Counted from the stretch's first letter, positions 35,301-47,289 are shown. The stretch: DNA of 64,000 bases from Pyrrhosoma nymphula (GCA_963573305.1 OY754329.1:135457422-135521421), one strand, 5' to 3'. Notes: generated from the letters alone by a model not told the origin. A program made the numbers and translations.

Positions 35301-37369
35301 ATTGAAAATTTTAGGATTACTATTTGCTAACAGATTACGATAGCAATTCGGGTGTGTAGGCCTGTATATCTCGAAGACTACGAATACGTGTATACGCTCT
35401 GTGGGCATTGTAATTTTCATTTTTTCGTCCCTGCCACGCGTTTCGGAAGTGACCCAGCTCGAGCCAGAAAATCAGTTTGCGGAGCAGAGAAGCAGGGGGC
35501 GTCCTGATTTTCCCGCAGTCTTCCCGAACGAAGGGGGAGGGGGGGCGCTGCCCCCTCCTTCCTCGCCGGGCGACCTAGAGCCAGCCGAAGAAACCGAAGT
35601 CGCTCACCAAGGCCACGTTCCCATTGACGATTTAAGCAAATGCCGGGAACAAACGACCACCACTTCCCTCACGGACTCCTGAGGCGACGCTTCGCCTGTG
35701 TGTGTGTGCTTGATCTGACTCCCGGCAGCTCGCATAAACCAAGTGTCTCACTCCCCCTCCCCTCCTTGTCATCGTACGGAATTCAAACGTAAGAGTTGTC
35801 TTGGTACGCCTCCATATGAGAAGATACTGTTATCGTGCTTAAATGTTTTCGTTGCGCGTGCCGACGGGCTGTGCGGAACTTGCTTGAGAAAAGTTGGTGC
35901 GAAGGAATTCTAAATCAATCGGAGAAGTGCAAAGTTTTCACCACTTTTGGTGACTATATTATTGGTTATCCTCACAGCAGCTGGTATTTCGTGGGTGTCG
36001 TTCGTGTGGACGTGGAGGCTGGTGTGTCACAAGAATCAATCGTGTCAGGCGATGCGAGGTGAAAGACCATGCAGAATCATTGAAATTTAACCCAATTATT
36101 TTGTTCGCTAGTGGTTTAACAACATAATCGCAAGCGAAGAGTACCAATTGTTTTTGTGAACATACAGCTCTGCGGCATTGCTCTGCGTAGGTTGACATTC
36201 CAGCAAATAGCTTCGCCGCCTGTCCTGCAGGTTTCTTCAGGTCACGGTCTTCGAGGCACTTTCAGGCCCAACCTTCGTTCTAAAGACGCCTCTTGTACAC
36301 TGACCTGTTGACGCCTTTAGGAAAGGGGGAGGAACTGTGGTCCACGATGTCATCCTACACGGTGAAAACCCGGAAGAAGATCCTTTCATCAACCCCTATC
36401 CGCGGAAAACAAGAACTACCGATTGTTTTGCTCAATATCAACTTTTTGTGGCATTTCTTAACCGTAATAAATCCCAGGGTGGGATGGGAATCGTAATGTG
36501 AGTGGCATTTGTCATCTCAAAGAGTCTGTGGGGAATGGAGTATTTTTGGCGAAATGCTATATTTCGAGAATTTTGAACTGGATGATCACTATGGAGAACA
36601 TATTTTGCCCTCCTTGGAGCACGCTTGGTGTTCCGCATCATCACATTTTGTTTGCGTGCTGAGTTGGCCTCGTCTCTTTCATCACTGTGCCCATATGCCT
36701 TAAGCTAATCAGTCTTCAAAGCATGAATATACATATGGATCTAAATCTTCGGCACCACTGTACGGGCAGAAGTGTTGCCTAGCTTTCCGCAAAAGATAAG
36801 TCGCGCTGCCATCGGCATGATTCCGCTTCTGTGTCAAAAATGGCCGGTTTAATTGGGAGGCCATTGCCAGTACCTTTATTTCCATTATCTCCGTTTTAAT
36901 CGCGGCATTTCCTTATTAGAACCACCTTATCTAGAGTGGCGGCGCTACGATCTGCTTGGTCTTGATTTTTCGGTGCATGCGGAATGTTTGGCAACACCCA
37001 CTGGGGGCAAGTTTAGGATCCATATGTATATTCATGCTTGAAAGTTGGATAATTAGCTGAATGGACTATACGCCATGCTCGAATACTTTTTTATCTCAGG
37101 ACGTTGTAAGCTCTTGTCGCGCAGTGGCCTTTGCTGTCTCGTACTACCCTTAATGTTCACCACCATGGTGTTGTGAATGATTATTCCAGAGCATCATTGT
37201 ATTTTTATCTTTAGGCGTTTTTATGTTAATTATTCTTAAAGGATGCCTATGCCCTCTTTTATCGCACGTCTATAACATATCCACTGCTAAATTATAAGGA
37301 TTATTTCATATTGCTGATATAAATGTTTTATTTTACTCTATCGCTTACCTATTTTTCGCCTTTTTCCAG

Positions 37370-40300
37370 ATGTCGTTCCCGTATGAAATTAAAAGTGTTG
37401 ATCCTGAGCTAAACAAAGAGATATTATCCGTTTTCTCCGGAGAAAGGGAGGGCTATTATCATATTGGGCCGAAGAAGTATCTTCTCAATTCAACTTACGC
37501 AAAACAGGCTCATGAATATTACAACATGGAAGTGAGACCTGACGATATATGGGTTGTCACGTACCCTAGATCTGGTAAGCAGGATTTCAGAAGTGATTTC
37601 TGTTAATAATGAAAATTCCGAGTGCGGACGATAACTATGATCGGTTATGTTTTGATTTTATCATCTATCTTGTGTGCTGTTGATTTAAGTCCTCATTATT
37701 AAAAGAAAATAATGGTCAGTGCTCATCCAGCTGGTTTGTCTCTAAAACCTAAACCAGTTAAATGTATTGTCTGCGTTAATATTATTGAGAGTTGGTCATG
37801 TATTTTGTAAAAATCTCAACTTCATTTTTGCCAACGTTTCGCCTTTTACTTAAAGCATCATCAGGGCTTAAGGTGAGATCAACTTTCCTGCTATGACAAT
37901 GGTAACATTGCCTTAAGCCTTGATGATGCTTTAATTAAAAGGCGAAACGTTGGAAAAAAGGAAGTTGAGATTTTAAAAATGTACATGACCAACTCTCAAT
38001 AATATAAACGCATACTCTGATTAAAGTGGTCAATAACCAATTCAACAAAGTTAAATTTATTACATGATTTTCTCTCACAAGGAAAGTTGCTCCTCAACAT
38101 GTTATCACTTGTATGTAGAATTAGTTGTGCGCTGCGAATGAGCAAGTGTCAAATTTTGATTTTTTTTGTGTCCAGGAACCACATGGACGCAAGAGTTGGT
38201 TTGGTTGCTCAACAATAATCTCGACTATGACAGGGCTTTGAAGGAAAGGCTGGTTGAAAGATTCCCCTACCTCGAGTAAGTTCGATACTTCGACACCTTA
38301 TGACATCGGGAATGGTTGACTGGTGACTGTAAAATGCAGAATTAATTTTTGTAATGATCGGTTAAATTTCAGAATAAGTGTACTGGTGCACGAAGGGTTC
38401 CGGAAGGAAATAATAGAACACAACAATCATAATCCTGAGTGCATTGAAGCTCTTCAAAAAATGTGCGAACCAGGGTATGAAGCTATGAAAAAAATGAAAT
38501 CTCCTAGGCACATCAAATCTCATTACCCTCTCAGCTTGTTGCCGCCAAATCTCGTGGACACTTGTAAGGTAAATAGCCTTGCATGGTTGTGGTACAACAA
38601 ACTGAATGTAAGCTAGTGATTTCATTTCCTGCGATAACTTGCGGAAATCATGCTATCCATAGCAATTGTTTAAGTTTCTCCTACGTTCTATCTGCAGGTC
38701 ATTTACGTTGCAAGAAATCCGAGGGACGTAGCTGTTTCATATTATTACCAGAATCGGCTTTTAACATTTATGGGATTTGAAGCAAAATTCGCGAAGTTTT
38801 GGGATCTTTTCCAGCGAGACTCAGGTAAATGGTTGCTTATTTGCATGATTTTTAATGCATGGTACTTACCTGTCTGGAAAAAATGATTACTAACTCCTCA
38901 ATTATAAATTCTTTTATTAGTTCTCTGGGCACCCTTTTGGAGTCACGTGGAGGAAGGATGGGAGTTAAGGAATCATCCTAACATGCTGTTTCTATTCTAT
39001 GAAGACATGAAAAAGGTGATTATTGCGACTATATTCTCTTATGTTAAACAGCTTGAACAGCTCACGTGTGTCTTTTTGAAACTGTCTGGAAGAATCTTTT
39101 CGTAAAGCGTTAACAGTTGTTGGGAGAAGCGCCGAGTCTCACAAGATTTTTCCGTCTCCGCCAGTACATGTTCTTTTTATTTTGAACATTTCGCTTGGAA
39201 CGGTGTCCATTAAGAGTACTTTGGGAATGTACGACCCGTATTTGTCGGCGGCCCAATCACTGCTTCCGACTGGCAATTGGAAAGAACACTCTTGGGGGTG
39301 GGAAATCTGTGGGAAGGGTTTAAGCATTCCTATTTTATTTGATCTCTCTAAACCTAGGCGCATTGTCACCCCTCTAAGTTTCTAGGTGATTATACGCTGT
39401 TCACTTCTTGGCTTTTCGTTGTATTATTTATCTTCTATTAGTCTGTAGTGAGAAATATTTCAGAATACCAAAATTTAAGCGGGTATACCAGACAATAGAT
39501 GTCCTCTCGCCGGTACGAGAAAACTGCTCTTGTTTTGATGGTTTTAGTCTCGCCTAATACATGCTTTTAAAAATTTTCAGTTGAATAAAATGATAAATTT
39601 ATATCTTACGGGTTCCATATCCCATTGAGGACTATAATGTAATGGGGTTTGCCTCAAAATTCACTCTTGTTGAACCTGTGTTACACCTCCAATACCGAAG
39701 GTTTCATTTGGGTCTATTCGTTAACCCGGAAGTAGCCGCTGTTGTTGAAGGGGAAATATCACATGACAAGAAATAATGGAAGAAAATTACTATTGTAATT
39801 TGCAGATAAATAACTAAAAGCGTAGTGAATAACATGGTAAATAACTAAAAACATAAGCATAAGGGTTAATAATTAGTGGGTCATGGGAGAATGTGGAATG
39901 GGTGCTCCGGTAATGGGCATGTATGAAAGGAACGTTCTTCGTGGGTTTAACTACGTCGAGAGAATGGATGAGAGTCGAATTGCGAGGCAAATTTATAATA
40001 GAGGCGTGTAGTATGAGAGTAAGTCATGGGCGAATGTAGTGGGATAATAAACTTAATGGAAGTAACGTTAGGAGTCTTAAGAACCGGAGCCCGTGTTTAA
40101 GGAAATGTATGAGTGTAACTGAAGCGAAGGAGTTTTGCAAGGATAGGAAGCAATTATTAAAACAAATCTAGGTTTTTAGGCCTATCATCGCTATCTAAGC
40201 CCTTTTGAATCAGTCTATCCGTCAAGGGAGTGGCTTGATGGTATGTTTGCGAGTAAAAATTTCTGGTGCACAGGGACCTATATTGGCGGGGCAATGATAT

Positions 40301-43300
40301 TGCTCTTTTCCACCAAAACAAACCTCATCATTAAACAATCAACCCTTTCCTCTTACCTATTCCTCTTACCTATTCCTCTTGCCTTCCTTTTTATGGCTGG
40401 TGTCTTAAACCACTTACACATCTAACACCAAGGGCGACCAACTCCAGTGAAATCGTTGACCCTGTGTGGGTGGAGGTTTTGCTTACCGATGCAAAAAAGT
40501 TATAAGCGCCGGGTAAATTCACCCTGGCCCAAAAATGTTTTTCTCTCGTGACAACTGGGTTCAACTCTCGAAAAAAATGCCTCCTTGGTTTCCTGGATAT
40601 TTTTTCTCACACTTAAATGTTGCAGGGCCGACTAAAAAAACGATTTCTCGCAGCTTGAAAATCGGAGACGAGGACAATCAATGCTGGTGCCTGGATTGAG
40701 TCCTGTGCGCATGCAGGTCCTCGTTTCTCACTGCAGGTTACTCCTAACACTCCATTTTAGAGAGTAGCTCTTTTGGCTATTTCTTTATGGAAAGGAAGTA
40801 TCCCTTTTCATTGATGATCCTTAGTGTTTCGGATATTTTCGCGGATATGTCAGTAAACAGAGCGGAGACCTCCGCTCTGTTTACTGACATTCATTGGGGG
40901 TTTGGTCCTTTAAAAAACGTGCCCTCGTTTGATTGGCCGACGTCATCATCCGATCAGGTTACATATTTTAATTACTATTTCTCTGAATGCTTTCATTACA
41001 TTCGCAGAAGCGCTTACACCTATCGGCATGAATTAATCCATAAATAAATAGAATGTTTTCCTGCTGGTGTCCTTGTTTAATCAGAGCCGTATACAGATAA
41101 AATAATTTCGGATTTCCTTCGGTGATTCGTAGTTCGAACGTTTTCCACTGTTTACTTGGTCAGTGCCCGGAAAAGAGAAGTTGTTTATGTATTATTGGAG
41201 AAATTTGATTGAATCTGGCCTGAGCAACGTGGTTAAGATATATGTTCACGATGAAAGAGCAAAATTCGTTGTTTTCACAGTTAATTAATTACTGTAGCAT
41301 TACGCACGTTTTGACGCGCTACGGGATACCTACTCATGTGCATTGAAAGGGATGTTTCACGCGAGCCTCCCCTCTGTTTCAGAGCTTGAAACAAATAAAC
41401 TCAAGACTTGATATAGGATTCGAACCCGCGACCCTCAGTTTTTAAGCACTTTCTCCTCCAATTATGTTGATTGTACGTAATTTTTTTCTGAAGAATTTAA
41501 AATTTTTTTGTTGAAATGCATCAAAGTACACTTCTGATTTTTTCATTTTTACGTTGTGATGTTTATATGGTTTAAATGGTTGAGAAATTTTATTTTTCCA
41601 AACAGGATCTCCCAGCTGCCATTAGGAAGGTTGCTGCATTCCTAAACAAGACATTAACCGATGATGAAGTGGCCAAACTTACTTCACACTTGGACATTAA
41701 CAATTTTAAAAACAATCCAGCGATGAAACAGATTCCTGATGCTATCAAAGGAATGGAAAGGGATGGCGAACAAGGATTTGTCAGACAAGGTAACATTCCA
41801 ATCGTATATGAAGGCTCAATAGTCAGTAAAAAAAAAGGTCGCCTCCAAAGTTGAAATCATCGAAAATGATGCTATCGTAAGACTCAATATTGGATTCTAT
41901 GTTTAAATTTATTTTCCTTCTTTAGCATACTCTTGTTTAATTATTCCAGTCTCTTAATTTTTCAGAGAATATTTTGAATCATTATAGTAATTTGTCGGAT
42001 ATTGGTATAATTTCCCTGTCTACGTTCAATTGTGTAATCGTATTACGCAGTTTAGACTAAATTGCCTTAAGATATAATGCTTACGGCTAGTTTACAATTA
42101 CGTAGTCTAACGGTATCATATTAATTGTTCATATTTCATGACACCTCTGTTTATAATTTTTTAATAACTTGTGTAGCATCGTGATTTTTGTGGTATTGAG
42201 GTAAATTATTATGCGCGCCCTGAATTTCTGTCGATCTATGGCTGAATTCAGAAAATAGTAGGAAACATATATGACGGCAGTGTAGGTTGTGGGATGGATC
42301 CTATTTCGAATCTGTAATTTAATGACGATTCCTGTCTCCATTTTATTTATACTCCATTTCACTTTTTTAAGGTTTATTTCCTCAGTCCATTTTCACCAAC
42401 GTAAGTTCTCGGAGCGATGTATTTATGATTTCAGAACACATATTTTGTTAGCCCTACTGCACATTTCCAATTATTTTCCATTGAAATAACGTCGCTCAAA
42501 AAGTATAACAGAAATGAGGTGAATTCCTCTTGGGATTCATGTTAGGTTTTTCTGTAGCGGCCGACGTTTCAATGGAAGACTTTCCCATCGTATTCAGAGA
42601 TGAAGATTATTCATCATCTGCCCTGAAGGTGATGAAAAAGTCTCCCACCAAAATTTCGGCCGATATGGAAAACCTAATCCGGAGTGAAGCTTGAGAGGAA
42701 TTCACTGCAGTGATTGGTTTTGAAGGATTGAGGATAAATGAAATGTTTTTTTTTATTAATTTAGATATCATTCTATGTTTTAGCTATTTAAGGAGTAATT
42801 ACCTGGCTCTACAGCAGGTGGTCTTTCCCTGGTCAGTTGTATATTGAAACTGCTGATGCTTAATTAGTGTAGTGGAGGACCTAATCGAGGCGTCTGTGAA
42901 CGAGTTGCAGGGAAATTCCGGGAAAATTTAGATGTTGCATTCTCATCCTCGTAGTAGACTTGGGTTTTTAGGTTGCTGCTAATTTCAATGGCATGTCTGT
43001 CTTACATCTGTAAGACAGACATGGCATTGAAATTTCAATGGCTGTCTTACATCTGTAAGGCCTGAATCCTAAAGGAAACAAAACCTCTATGCTCGAAGAG
43101 GGATTCGAATCCGCGAACTTTGGGTTGTAAAGGCGTTATCAATCGGGCTACAGCGGTCTTATGTCCTAAAACGTATGCACCTCTTGTCGTTCACACAGTC
43201 CTAAATTTTTAGGCGTTAGCCTGTTGCCTGTGGCTCTCCCTTGTTTTTCCTTAGCAGCAAAAAGGGCATGAAATCTAGGGCCCTAACGTTGAGGTTGAAT

Positions 43301-46043
43301 GGTTTTTGAAGGCACTGGACCATACTGATTGGTGTGGTTATGCAATTCACGCCAGCCAGTATTGAGGCTCTCTATTTGATGAGAGAATACGATTGTTAAG
43401 TTTTGCAATTTCAGTATAAATGTTTCCTGAGAAAAATTGTAGGAGCTCATTACTGGCATTCTACTTCATTGACGATGGACGTTTAAGAAAATATTTACAT
43501 ATGCATTTAAATGATAGTCCTAAGCTGTTTTAATCTTCCTTGGTATATATTTTACCCTAAGTTATGAGCTGTTGCAGTACCTTTATTATAAAGTATAATA
43601 TGGTGTTGCTCGAAAGATTGTTTACCTGACATTTCCTGTTTTGTCCCTGACAAGTCCCTGTTTTGCTGACATTTCAGTTTTTCAAAAGGAAAGATTTTAA
43701 TGACTCAAATTATTTTTCTTATAATTCATCAAGTGTTGCAGAACTTTTTGAAATAAAGTCCTCAGCGGCTTTTTCAATTTCGTATATCAGTCTGAACTAT
43801 ATTTTTTTTCTATTTTATGTTTAATTTTGAGCTGTCTAAGAATGTTATGTAAAATAATTTTCCTTTAACACGTTGTGTTATCTATAAAGAATGCGATACA
43901 TTGGCGATGCCATATGAAAGACTTATATAAATGGTTGAACATGTCAAGAGAGAGATTTTAGAGGAAAAATCATGCGTTGGCAAAATATCACTGACTATAA
44001 CCCGGCATAGTTATTTTGAAAACGAAGCCAATATTAAACTGAATATTGGAGACCAAAAATGGACTTAATGAAAATTATTGACGAATTAAGAAGGTGGAAG
44101 ATAACTTTGAATGGATAAGAAGACAGAAACTACAAGAAATCTTAAACATTCATATTATATTGGTAGGTACAAGAATATTTTTTCTCTTCTAAGATTTCCA
44201 TTCATAAATCATCGTCGAGCATTACATAAATTAAGTTGCTTTCTCGCCAAGTATTATGATTTAACGTATTGACCTTTGGATGCATTCTCAACTGGCTATA
44301 TAGAAAGGCTTCAGGGGCTTTTTTGACGTCATAACATTCCCTCTCTGTCTTTAGCTTGTTTTCACTATTCATGCTCCGCTCCTTTTCAAGGCTAAACTTA
44401 TGACTCCATTTTTGTTTGTCTTGCATCATTATTCTTATCAATTTTTCAGCTCTCCAAAACCTTATAGACTTTTTATCTGCTAAAAATTCCATTTGCAACT
44501 GTATGTCCAATCTTCAATCTGTGTGCGTGATATATGTTCACGGTAACTACGTGAAGTTGCTAAGGGCAATTAAATCACCCTTCACTGCGTATTTTTTCCT
44601 AAAAATTCACCTCACTTGCAAAGAGAGAAACTGTTGTCGAATACGAACTTCGTATAAAATAATGAAATGTAAATTTTCCTCTTTTTAAGATTTTTGTAGC
44701 AAATCTTGTAAGGCTGGAGATTGGCATTTCATCATTTGAAATGGAACAGTTCCACTAAAGCAAAGGAAGTTAACTAAAAGGAGGCCATCTAATTATTTAA
44801 TGCTCCAAACTATTATGTGTAGACTAACACAATTTTGAGTAGCTAATGCATTTTTAAATTAAAATGATCTCTGATATTGCCTTATGTTGGAAAAGATTGT
44901 TTCAACAAAGATATATTCGTTAATGAAATTTACTGTTGACTTTATATTTTATTTAGCTTAAAAACTTTATTTTCACTGTCACAGGAAATGAATATTTCTT
45001 TTGATAGAATTATTTTAGGCGGCTGATATACTCAGTATAAGGTCGCGATGTAAATTAAATAAAAAATTTCGCGATATGTTTATTTTAACTTAATTTAATC
45101 AATTGGCGATTAAAATGGCGATTTTAAGTGCATTTAGTTGGTTAGTTGTCACACTGGCCATTGAAATATTGATTGAAATTAGAAGACAAGTGGAGTTATG
45201 CAAAATATCACTTAAGTCATGCATTGCCGCGTTAAAATACCCGGAAATAAACCCACTTCCAAGTTTAAAGCTATGAATTAGTAAAAAAAACATTTAATAT
45301 ATTTAAAAAAATGAATTAGTCGCTTACAAGCTTCAAGTGAATTGCGCTGTTGGCTGAGGGGCAATGCATCCCGGTTTCGAATCTTGAACATGGTTTTTGG
45401 TCTAAATAAAACGCGAACCTTTATCAAACAATTTTCTGGAAAAAATACAGTCGGCCTATTTCAAAACTTATTGCGTCTCATCTCTTTTTCATGTTTTTGT
45501 AGGAACGTACGTCATGAGTTGTTAAATTATGCATGCATAAGTCTTGATTTTGACATAAAAAATTTTGAGGAATTTTATTCATTTATTGATTGAGAACATG
45601 GATCTAAGAATGGGATTGATAATCCCCTTCGGAGGTGAGTTAATACCGTCAATTTTTTACGAGAAATATTGTCCGCTAAATATCTTGATAGTTTTTACAA
45701 GGATGTATGGAACTTATATTGAGGTGAAGGTAGATGTGCTCGTAGTGTTGGGGGTCAAGGTGTTGCTCATTATCTCTCTGAAATTACTGTTATGGATAGC
45801 GTATGATTACATTACTCATGCACTTAGGGTACTGAGGGTAGTGACTAACTTGATTGTGTGTGCTTACTATTATTGTATAGAAGTGTTAGTTTTAAGATCA
45901 ATCATTTCCTCCTTACTAACGAGTATTATGTTTCAGGAAAGAGTGGATCGTGGAGAGCAGAATTCACTCCAGAAATGAGTGAAAAAGCCGATGCGTGGAT
46001 GAGAGAGCATGAGAAACATACGGATCTAAGATTCCAGTTATGA
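37370..46043 (+). CDS. Cytosolic sulfotransferase (SULT family), paralog 2, complete, 7 coding exons
   Basis: Exons: 37370-37574, 38176-38275, 38373-38568, 38698-38824, 38921-39015, 41606-41789, 45937-46043. These give 337 codons plus TGA with no in-frame stop. Exon lengths and phases equal those of the gene at 13155-19225. In exon 1 the proteins agree at 42 of 69 positions by my count. Motifs: 5'-PSB loop TYPRSGTTWTQE (Pro66 to Gly69, Trp72), catalytic His152 in KSHYP, PAPS 3'-phosphate site YVARNPRDVAVS (Arg173, Ser181), and C-terminal RQGKSGSW. Enzyme class: PAPS-dependent sulfotransferase acting on small acceptors in the cytosol. The ATG lies directly after the acceptor TTTTTCCAG, as in paralog 1, implying a non-coding leader exon upstream. 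Introns 2-4 are about 100 bp, but introns 5 (2590 bp) and 6 (4147 bp) have filled with repeats. The substrate is unknown. Confidence 0.95.
37779..38005. mobile_element. Fold-back element in sulfotransferase 2 intron 1
   Basis: The outer arms are perfect inverted repeats of at least 22 bp (core TTGAGAGTTGGTCATGTA at the left). Further in, CCAACGTTTCGCCTTTTA (37831 on) opposes AAAGGCGAAACGTTGG (37938-37953). Each arm, read outward, contains a TGATGA...GGCGAAACGTTGG string (37831-37866 minus, 37919-37953 plus). The arms are joined by a short non-repeated centre. This resembles paired Penelope-type or retrozyme repeats, but no coding sequence is present. Confidence 0.75.
39880..40255 (+). mobile_element. 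LINE reverse-transcriptase C-terminus fragment
   Basis: Translation gives APVMGMYERNVLRGFNYVER followed by MDESRIARQIYNRGV. This matches the post-RT tail of RTE/CR1-like elements (YERxVLRWFGHVERMDExRIxxxxY). Stops follow. The 3' part parallels 35045-35300 and 49440-49930. Confidence 0.65.
40847..40890. repeat. Perfect 21-bp-arm hairpin
   Basis: ATGTCAGTAAACAGAGCGGA plus G at the left is exactly complementary to the right arm across a 2-base centre (AC). It lies in intron 5 of sulfotransferase 2. There is no sequence support for a small-RNA gene. A recent palindromic duplication is the simplest reading. Confidence 0.8.
41405..41470 (-). repeat. tRNA-derived SINE fragment
   Basis: The minus strand carries a good B box (GGGTTCGAATCC, 41416-41427), preceded by a degenerate A-box region. 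Acceptor stems are not evident. Confidence 0.45.
42543..42676. mobile_element. Fold-back repeat with GGCCGACGTTTC arms
   Basis: The left arm (about 42543-42589) and the complement of the right arm (about 42631-42676) both run TAGGTTTT...CGGCCGA...GACTTT...CATC, with about a quarter of positions different. The centre contains ATTCATCATCTGCCCTGAAG. Organisation parallels the fold-back element at 37779-38005. Confidence 0.65.
42981..43060. repeat. Nested inverted and direct repeat
   Basis: A 26-bp arm (42981-43006) pairs with 43009-43034 with one mismatch across a 2-base loop. A second partial copy (AATTTCAATGG then CTGTCTTACATCTGTAAG) follows directly at 43031-43060. It looks like a palindrome produced by local template switching. 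Confidence 0.75.
43088..43160 (-). repeat. tRNA-derived SINE fragment
   Basis: On the minus strand, TGTAGCCCGATTGATAACGC, then GCGGATTCGAATCCC (B box 43101-43112), with spacing as in a tRNA. It is more likely a SINE head than a tRNA gene because stems do not close. Confidence 0.45.
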
Positions 46044-47289
46044 TTCAATGAAAAACATTTTATGCTGTTCCTAAAAACATGGCGTCTGTAAACACAAAGT
46101 ACATTCAAATGTCGCCATGTGTCATTTAAATCGATTGATTTGATTTTGTAGATTATTTTCCACTCGCCTGTTATCTCTTACCATTTTTTGTAGAAGTTTT
46201 GTTATTAACGAATGTATCTCACATATTGTACAGTTTATGTAACTTAAGGAAATACACGTAGTGATTCAATTGATGTGTCTCCAATGTATCCATTTTCTGT
46301 CTTATCTCATGTTAAATTTCCGGATGATTCCATGTCTTCGTTATAAACAAAAAGTACTCCTTTTTCATAATTGTAATTGCCTACATCTTAATTAAGGGAT
46401 GAGTCGTTGGAAAATTAATTTCCAGTGAGAGTGAAAGCTATGGAATTCAGTCTATCAAAGCTAGAAAAAATCTCTTAGTATCTATCAATGTACATTGAGC
46501 CTGTTGTAGCATCTCTGACCATATATCTGACAATATCCAGCCATGGTTAAATTGTCCCATTTCAAGTTTTGGCAGCTACCGGCTTTCCGTTTTCCCTTGG
46601 AGAAATATGCTGACGTTTTCTCTGAAAAAACTGTATTACGGATGGCCAGACATACTTTGTTGCACTTACCGGTATGTTGCGGGGGTGGAGAAATATTTCT
46701 TAACAAATCATAAATCTCATATTGATTCTTTTTCTTTATATTTATTCAGAAGAGCACAATTGAATTGACAGATCGCAGCGACATTGTTACTCCTCGCTAC
46801 GGGGATAATAGCACTTGGCATTTTTTTTAACGACAATCAATACTCCTTTTTGCCAAGTTTCCGTTTTATATTAAGTCACGTTGACGATCTCCGCGTCTTC
46901 GTTCAATTCTTCGGGTTGACTCAGGAAAAGGACTTGTGTCTTGTGGGTGTTTTATTGAGATTTATGACCTACCTCGTTCCATCTTTGATTAGTTTACGAA
47001 ATGTATGAACATCGTAATTTTGAATTCTGAAAATTACAAGTGAAAATGTGTAATTTTGGGCATGAAGGGATAGGATCTCGTTTGTTGCTCCCAACGTGAT
47101 ATAATTTGGTTGGTCTATTCCTATCCACTAAAATTGAACTAATATTCTTTTTCAATTTTACTGTCACTGGCAGTTTTAACCATATTTTCAAAATTTCTTT
47201 TATGTTGATCCTACAGGGATGGGATGAAGAGAAGTAAGACGCAGGCAAAAGTCCCTTTTAAGAAAGAAATCGTTTCTGGAGATAAAGGT

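Larger units (their letters stand above)
27060..37369. other. Long gene-free interval between the two sulfotransferases
   Basis: I find no supportable gene in about 10 kb. A 101-codon open frame at 27859-28164 has no recognisable domain. Identified contents are SINE-like, inverted-repeat and LINE fragments listed separately, plus a T25 homopolymer at 33254-33278 that may be the tail of a minus-strand retro-insertion. A GC-rich patch at about 35440-35760, 1.6-1.9 kb before the second sulfotransferase start, could hold its promoter or leader exon, but this is a guess. Confidence 0.35.
39016..41605. other. Intron 5 of sulfotransferase 2 (2590 bp)
   Basis: Holds a LINE 3' fragment (39880-40255), a short pyrimidine tandem repeat (40349-40381, unit TCCTCTTACCTAT), a perfect hairpin (40847-40890) and a SINE-like stretch (41405-41470). 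About 39080-39870 has nothing assignable. Confidence 0.6.
41790..45936. other. Intron 6 of sulfotransferase 2 (4147 bp)
   Basis: Contains a fold-back repeat (42543-42676), the nested hairpin at 42981-43060 and a SINE-like B box (43101-43112). Open frames at 44202-44510 (minus) and 45565-45978 (plus) show no domain and are taken as chance. Confidence 0.6.

Noticed and set aside
35401..35682. 93-codon open frame in a GC-rich patch, considered as a coding first exon of sulfotransferase 2
   Set aside because: The sulfotransferase already has a conserved start at 37370 matching its paralog, and no domain is seen. At most the patch is promoter or leader.
43088..43160. Possible tRNA gene (good B box)
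   Set aside because: The A and B boxes are present but acceptor and anticodon stems do not close, and similar stretches recur in the window. SINE heads fit better.
44202..44510. 102-codon minus-strand open frame in intron 6
   Set aside because: Antisense within an intron, Lys/Glu-rich from AT-rich sequence, with no homology I recognise.
45565..45978. 137-codon plus-strand open frame at the end of sulfotransferase 2 intron 6
   Set aside because: It is hydrophobic and AT-driven and reads into the last sulfotransferase exon (from 45937) in the wrong frame. The real reading is the spliced one.
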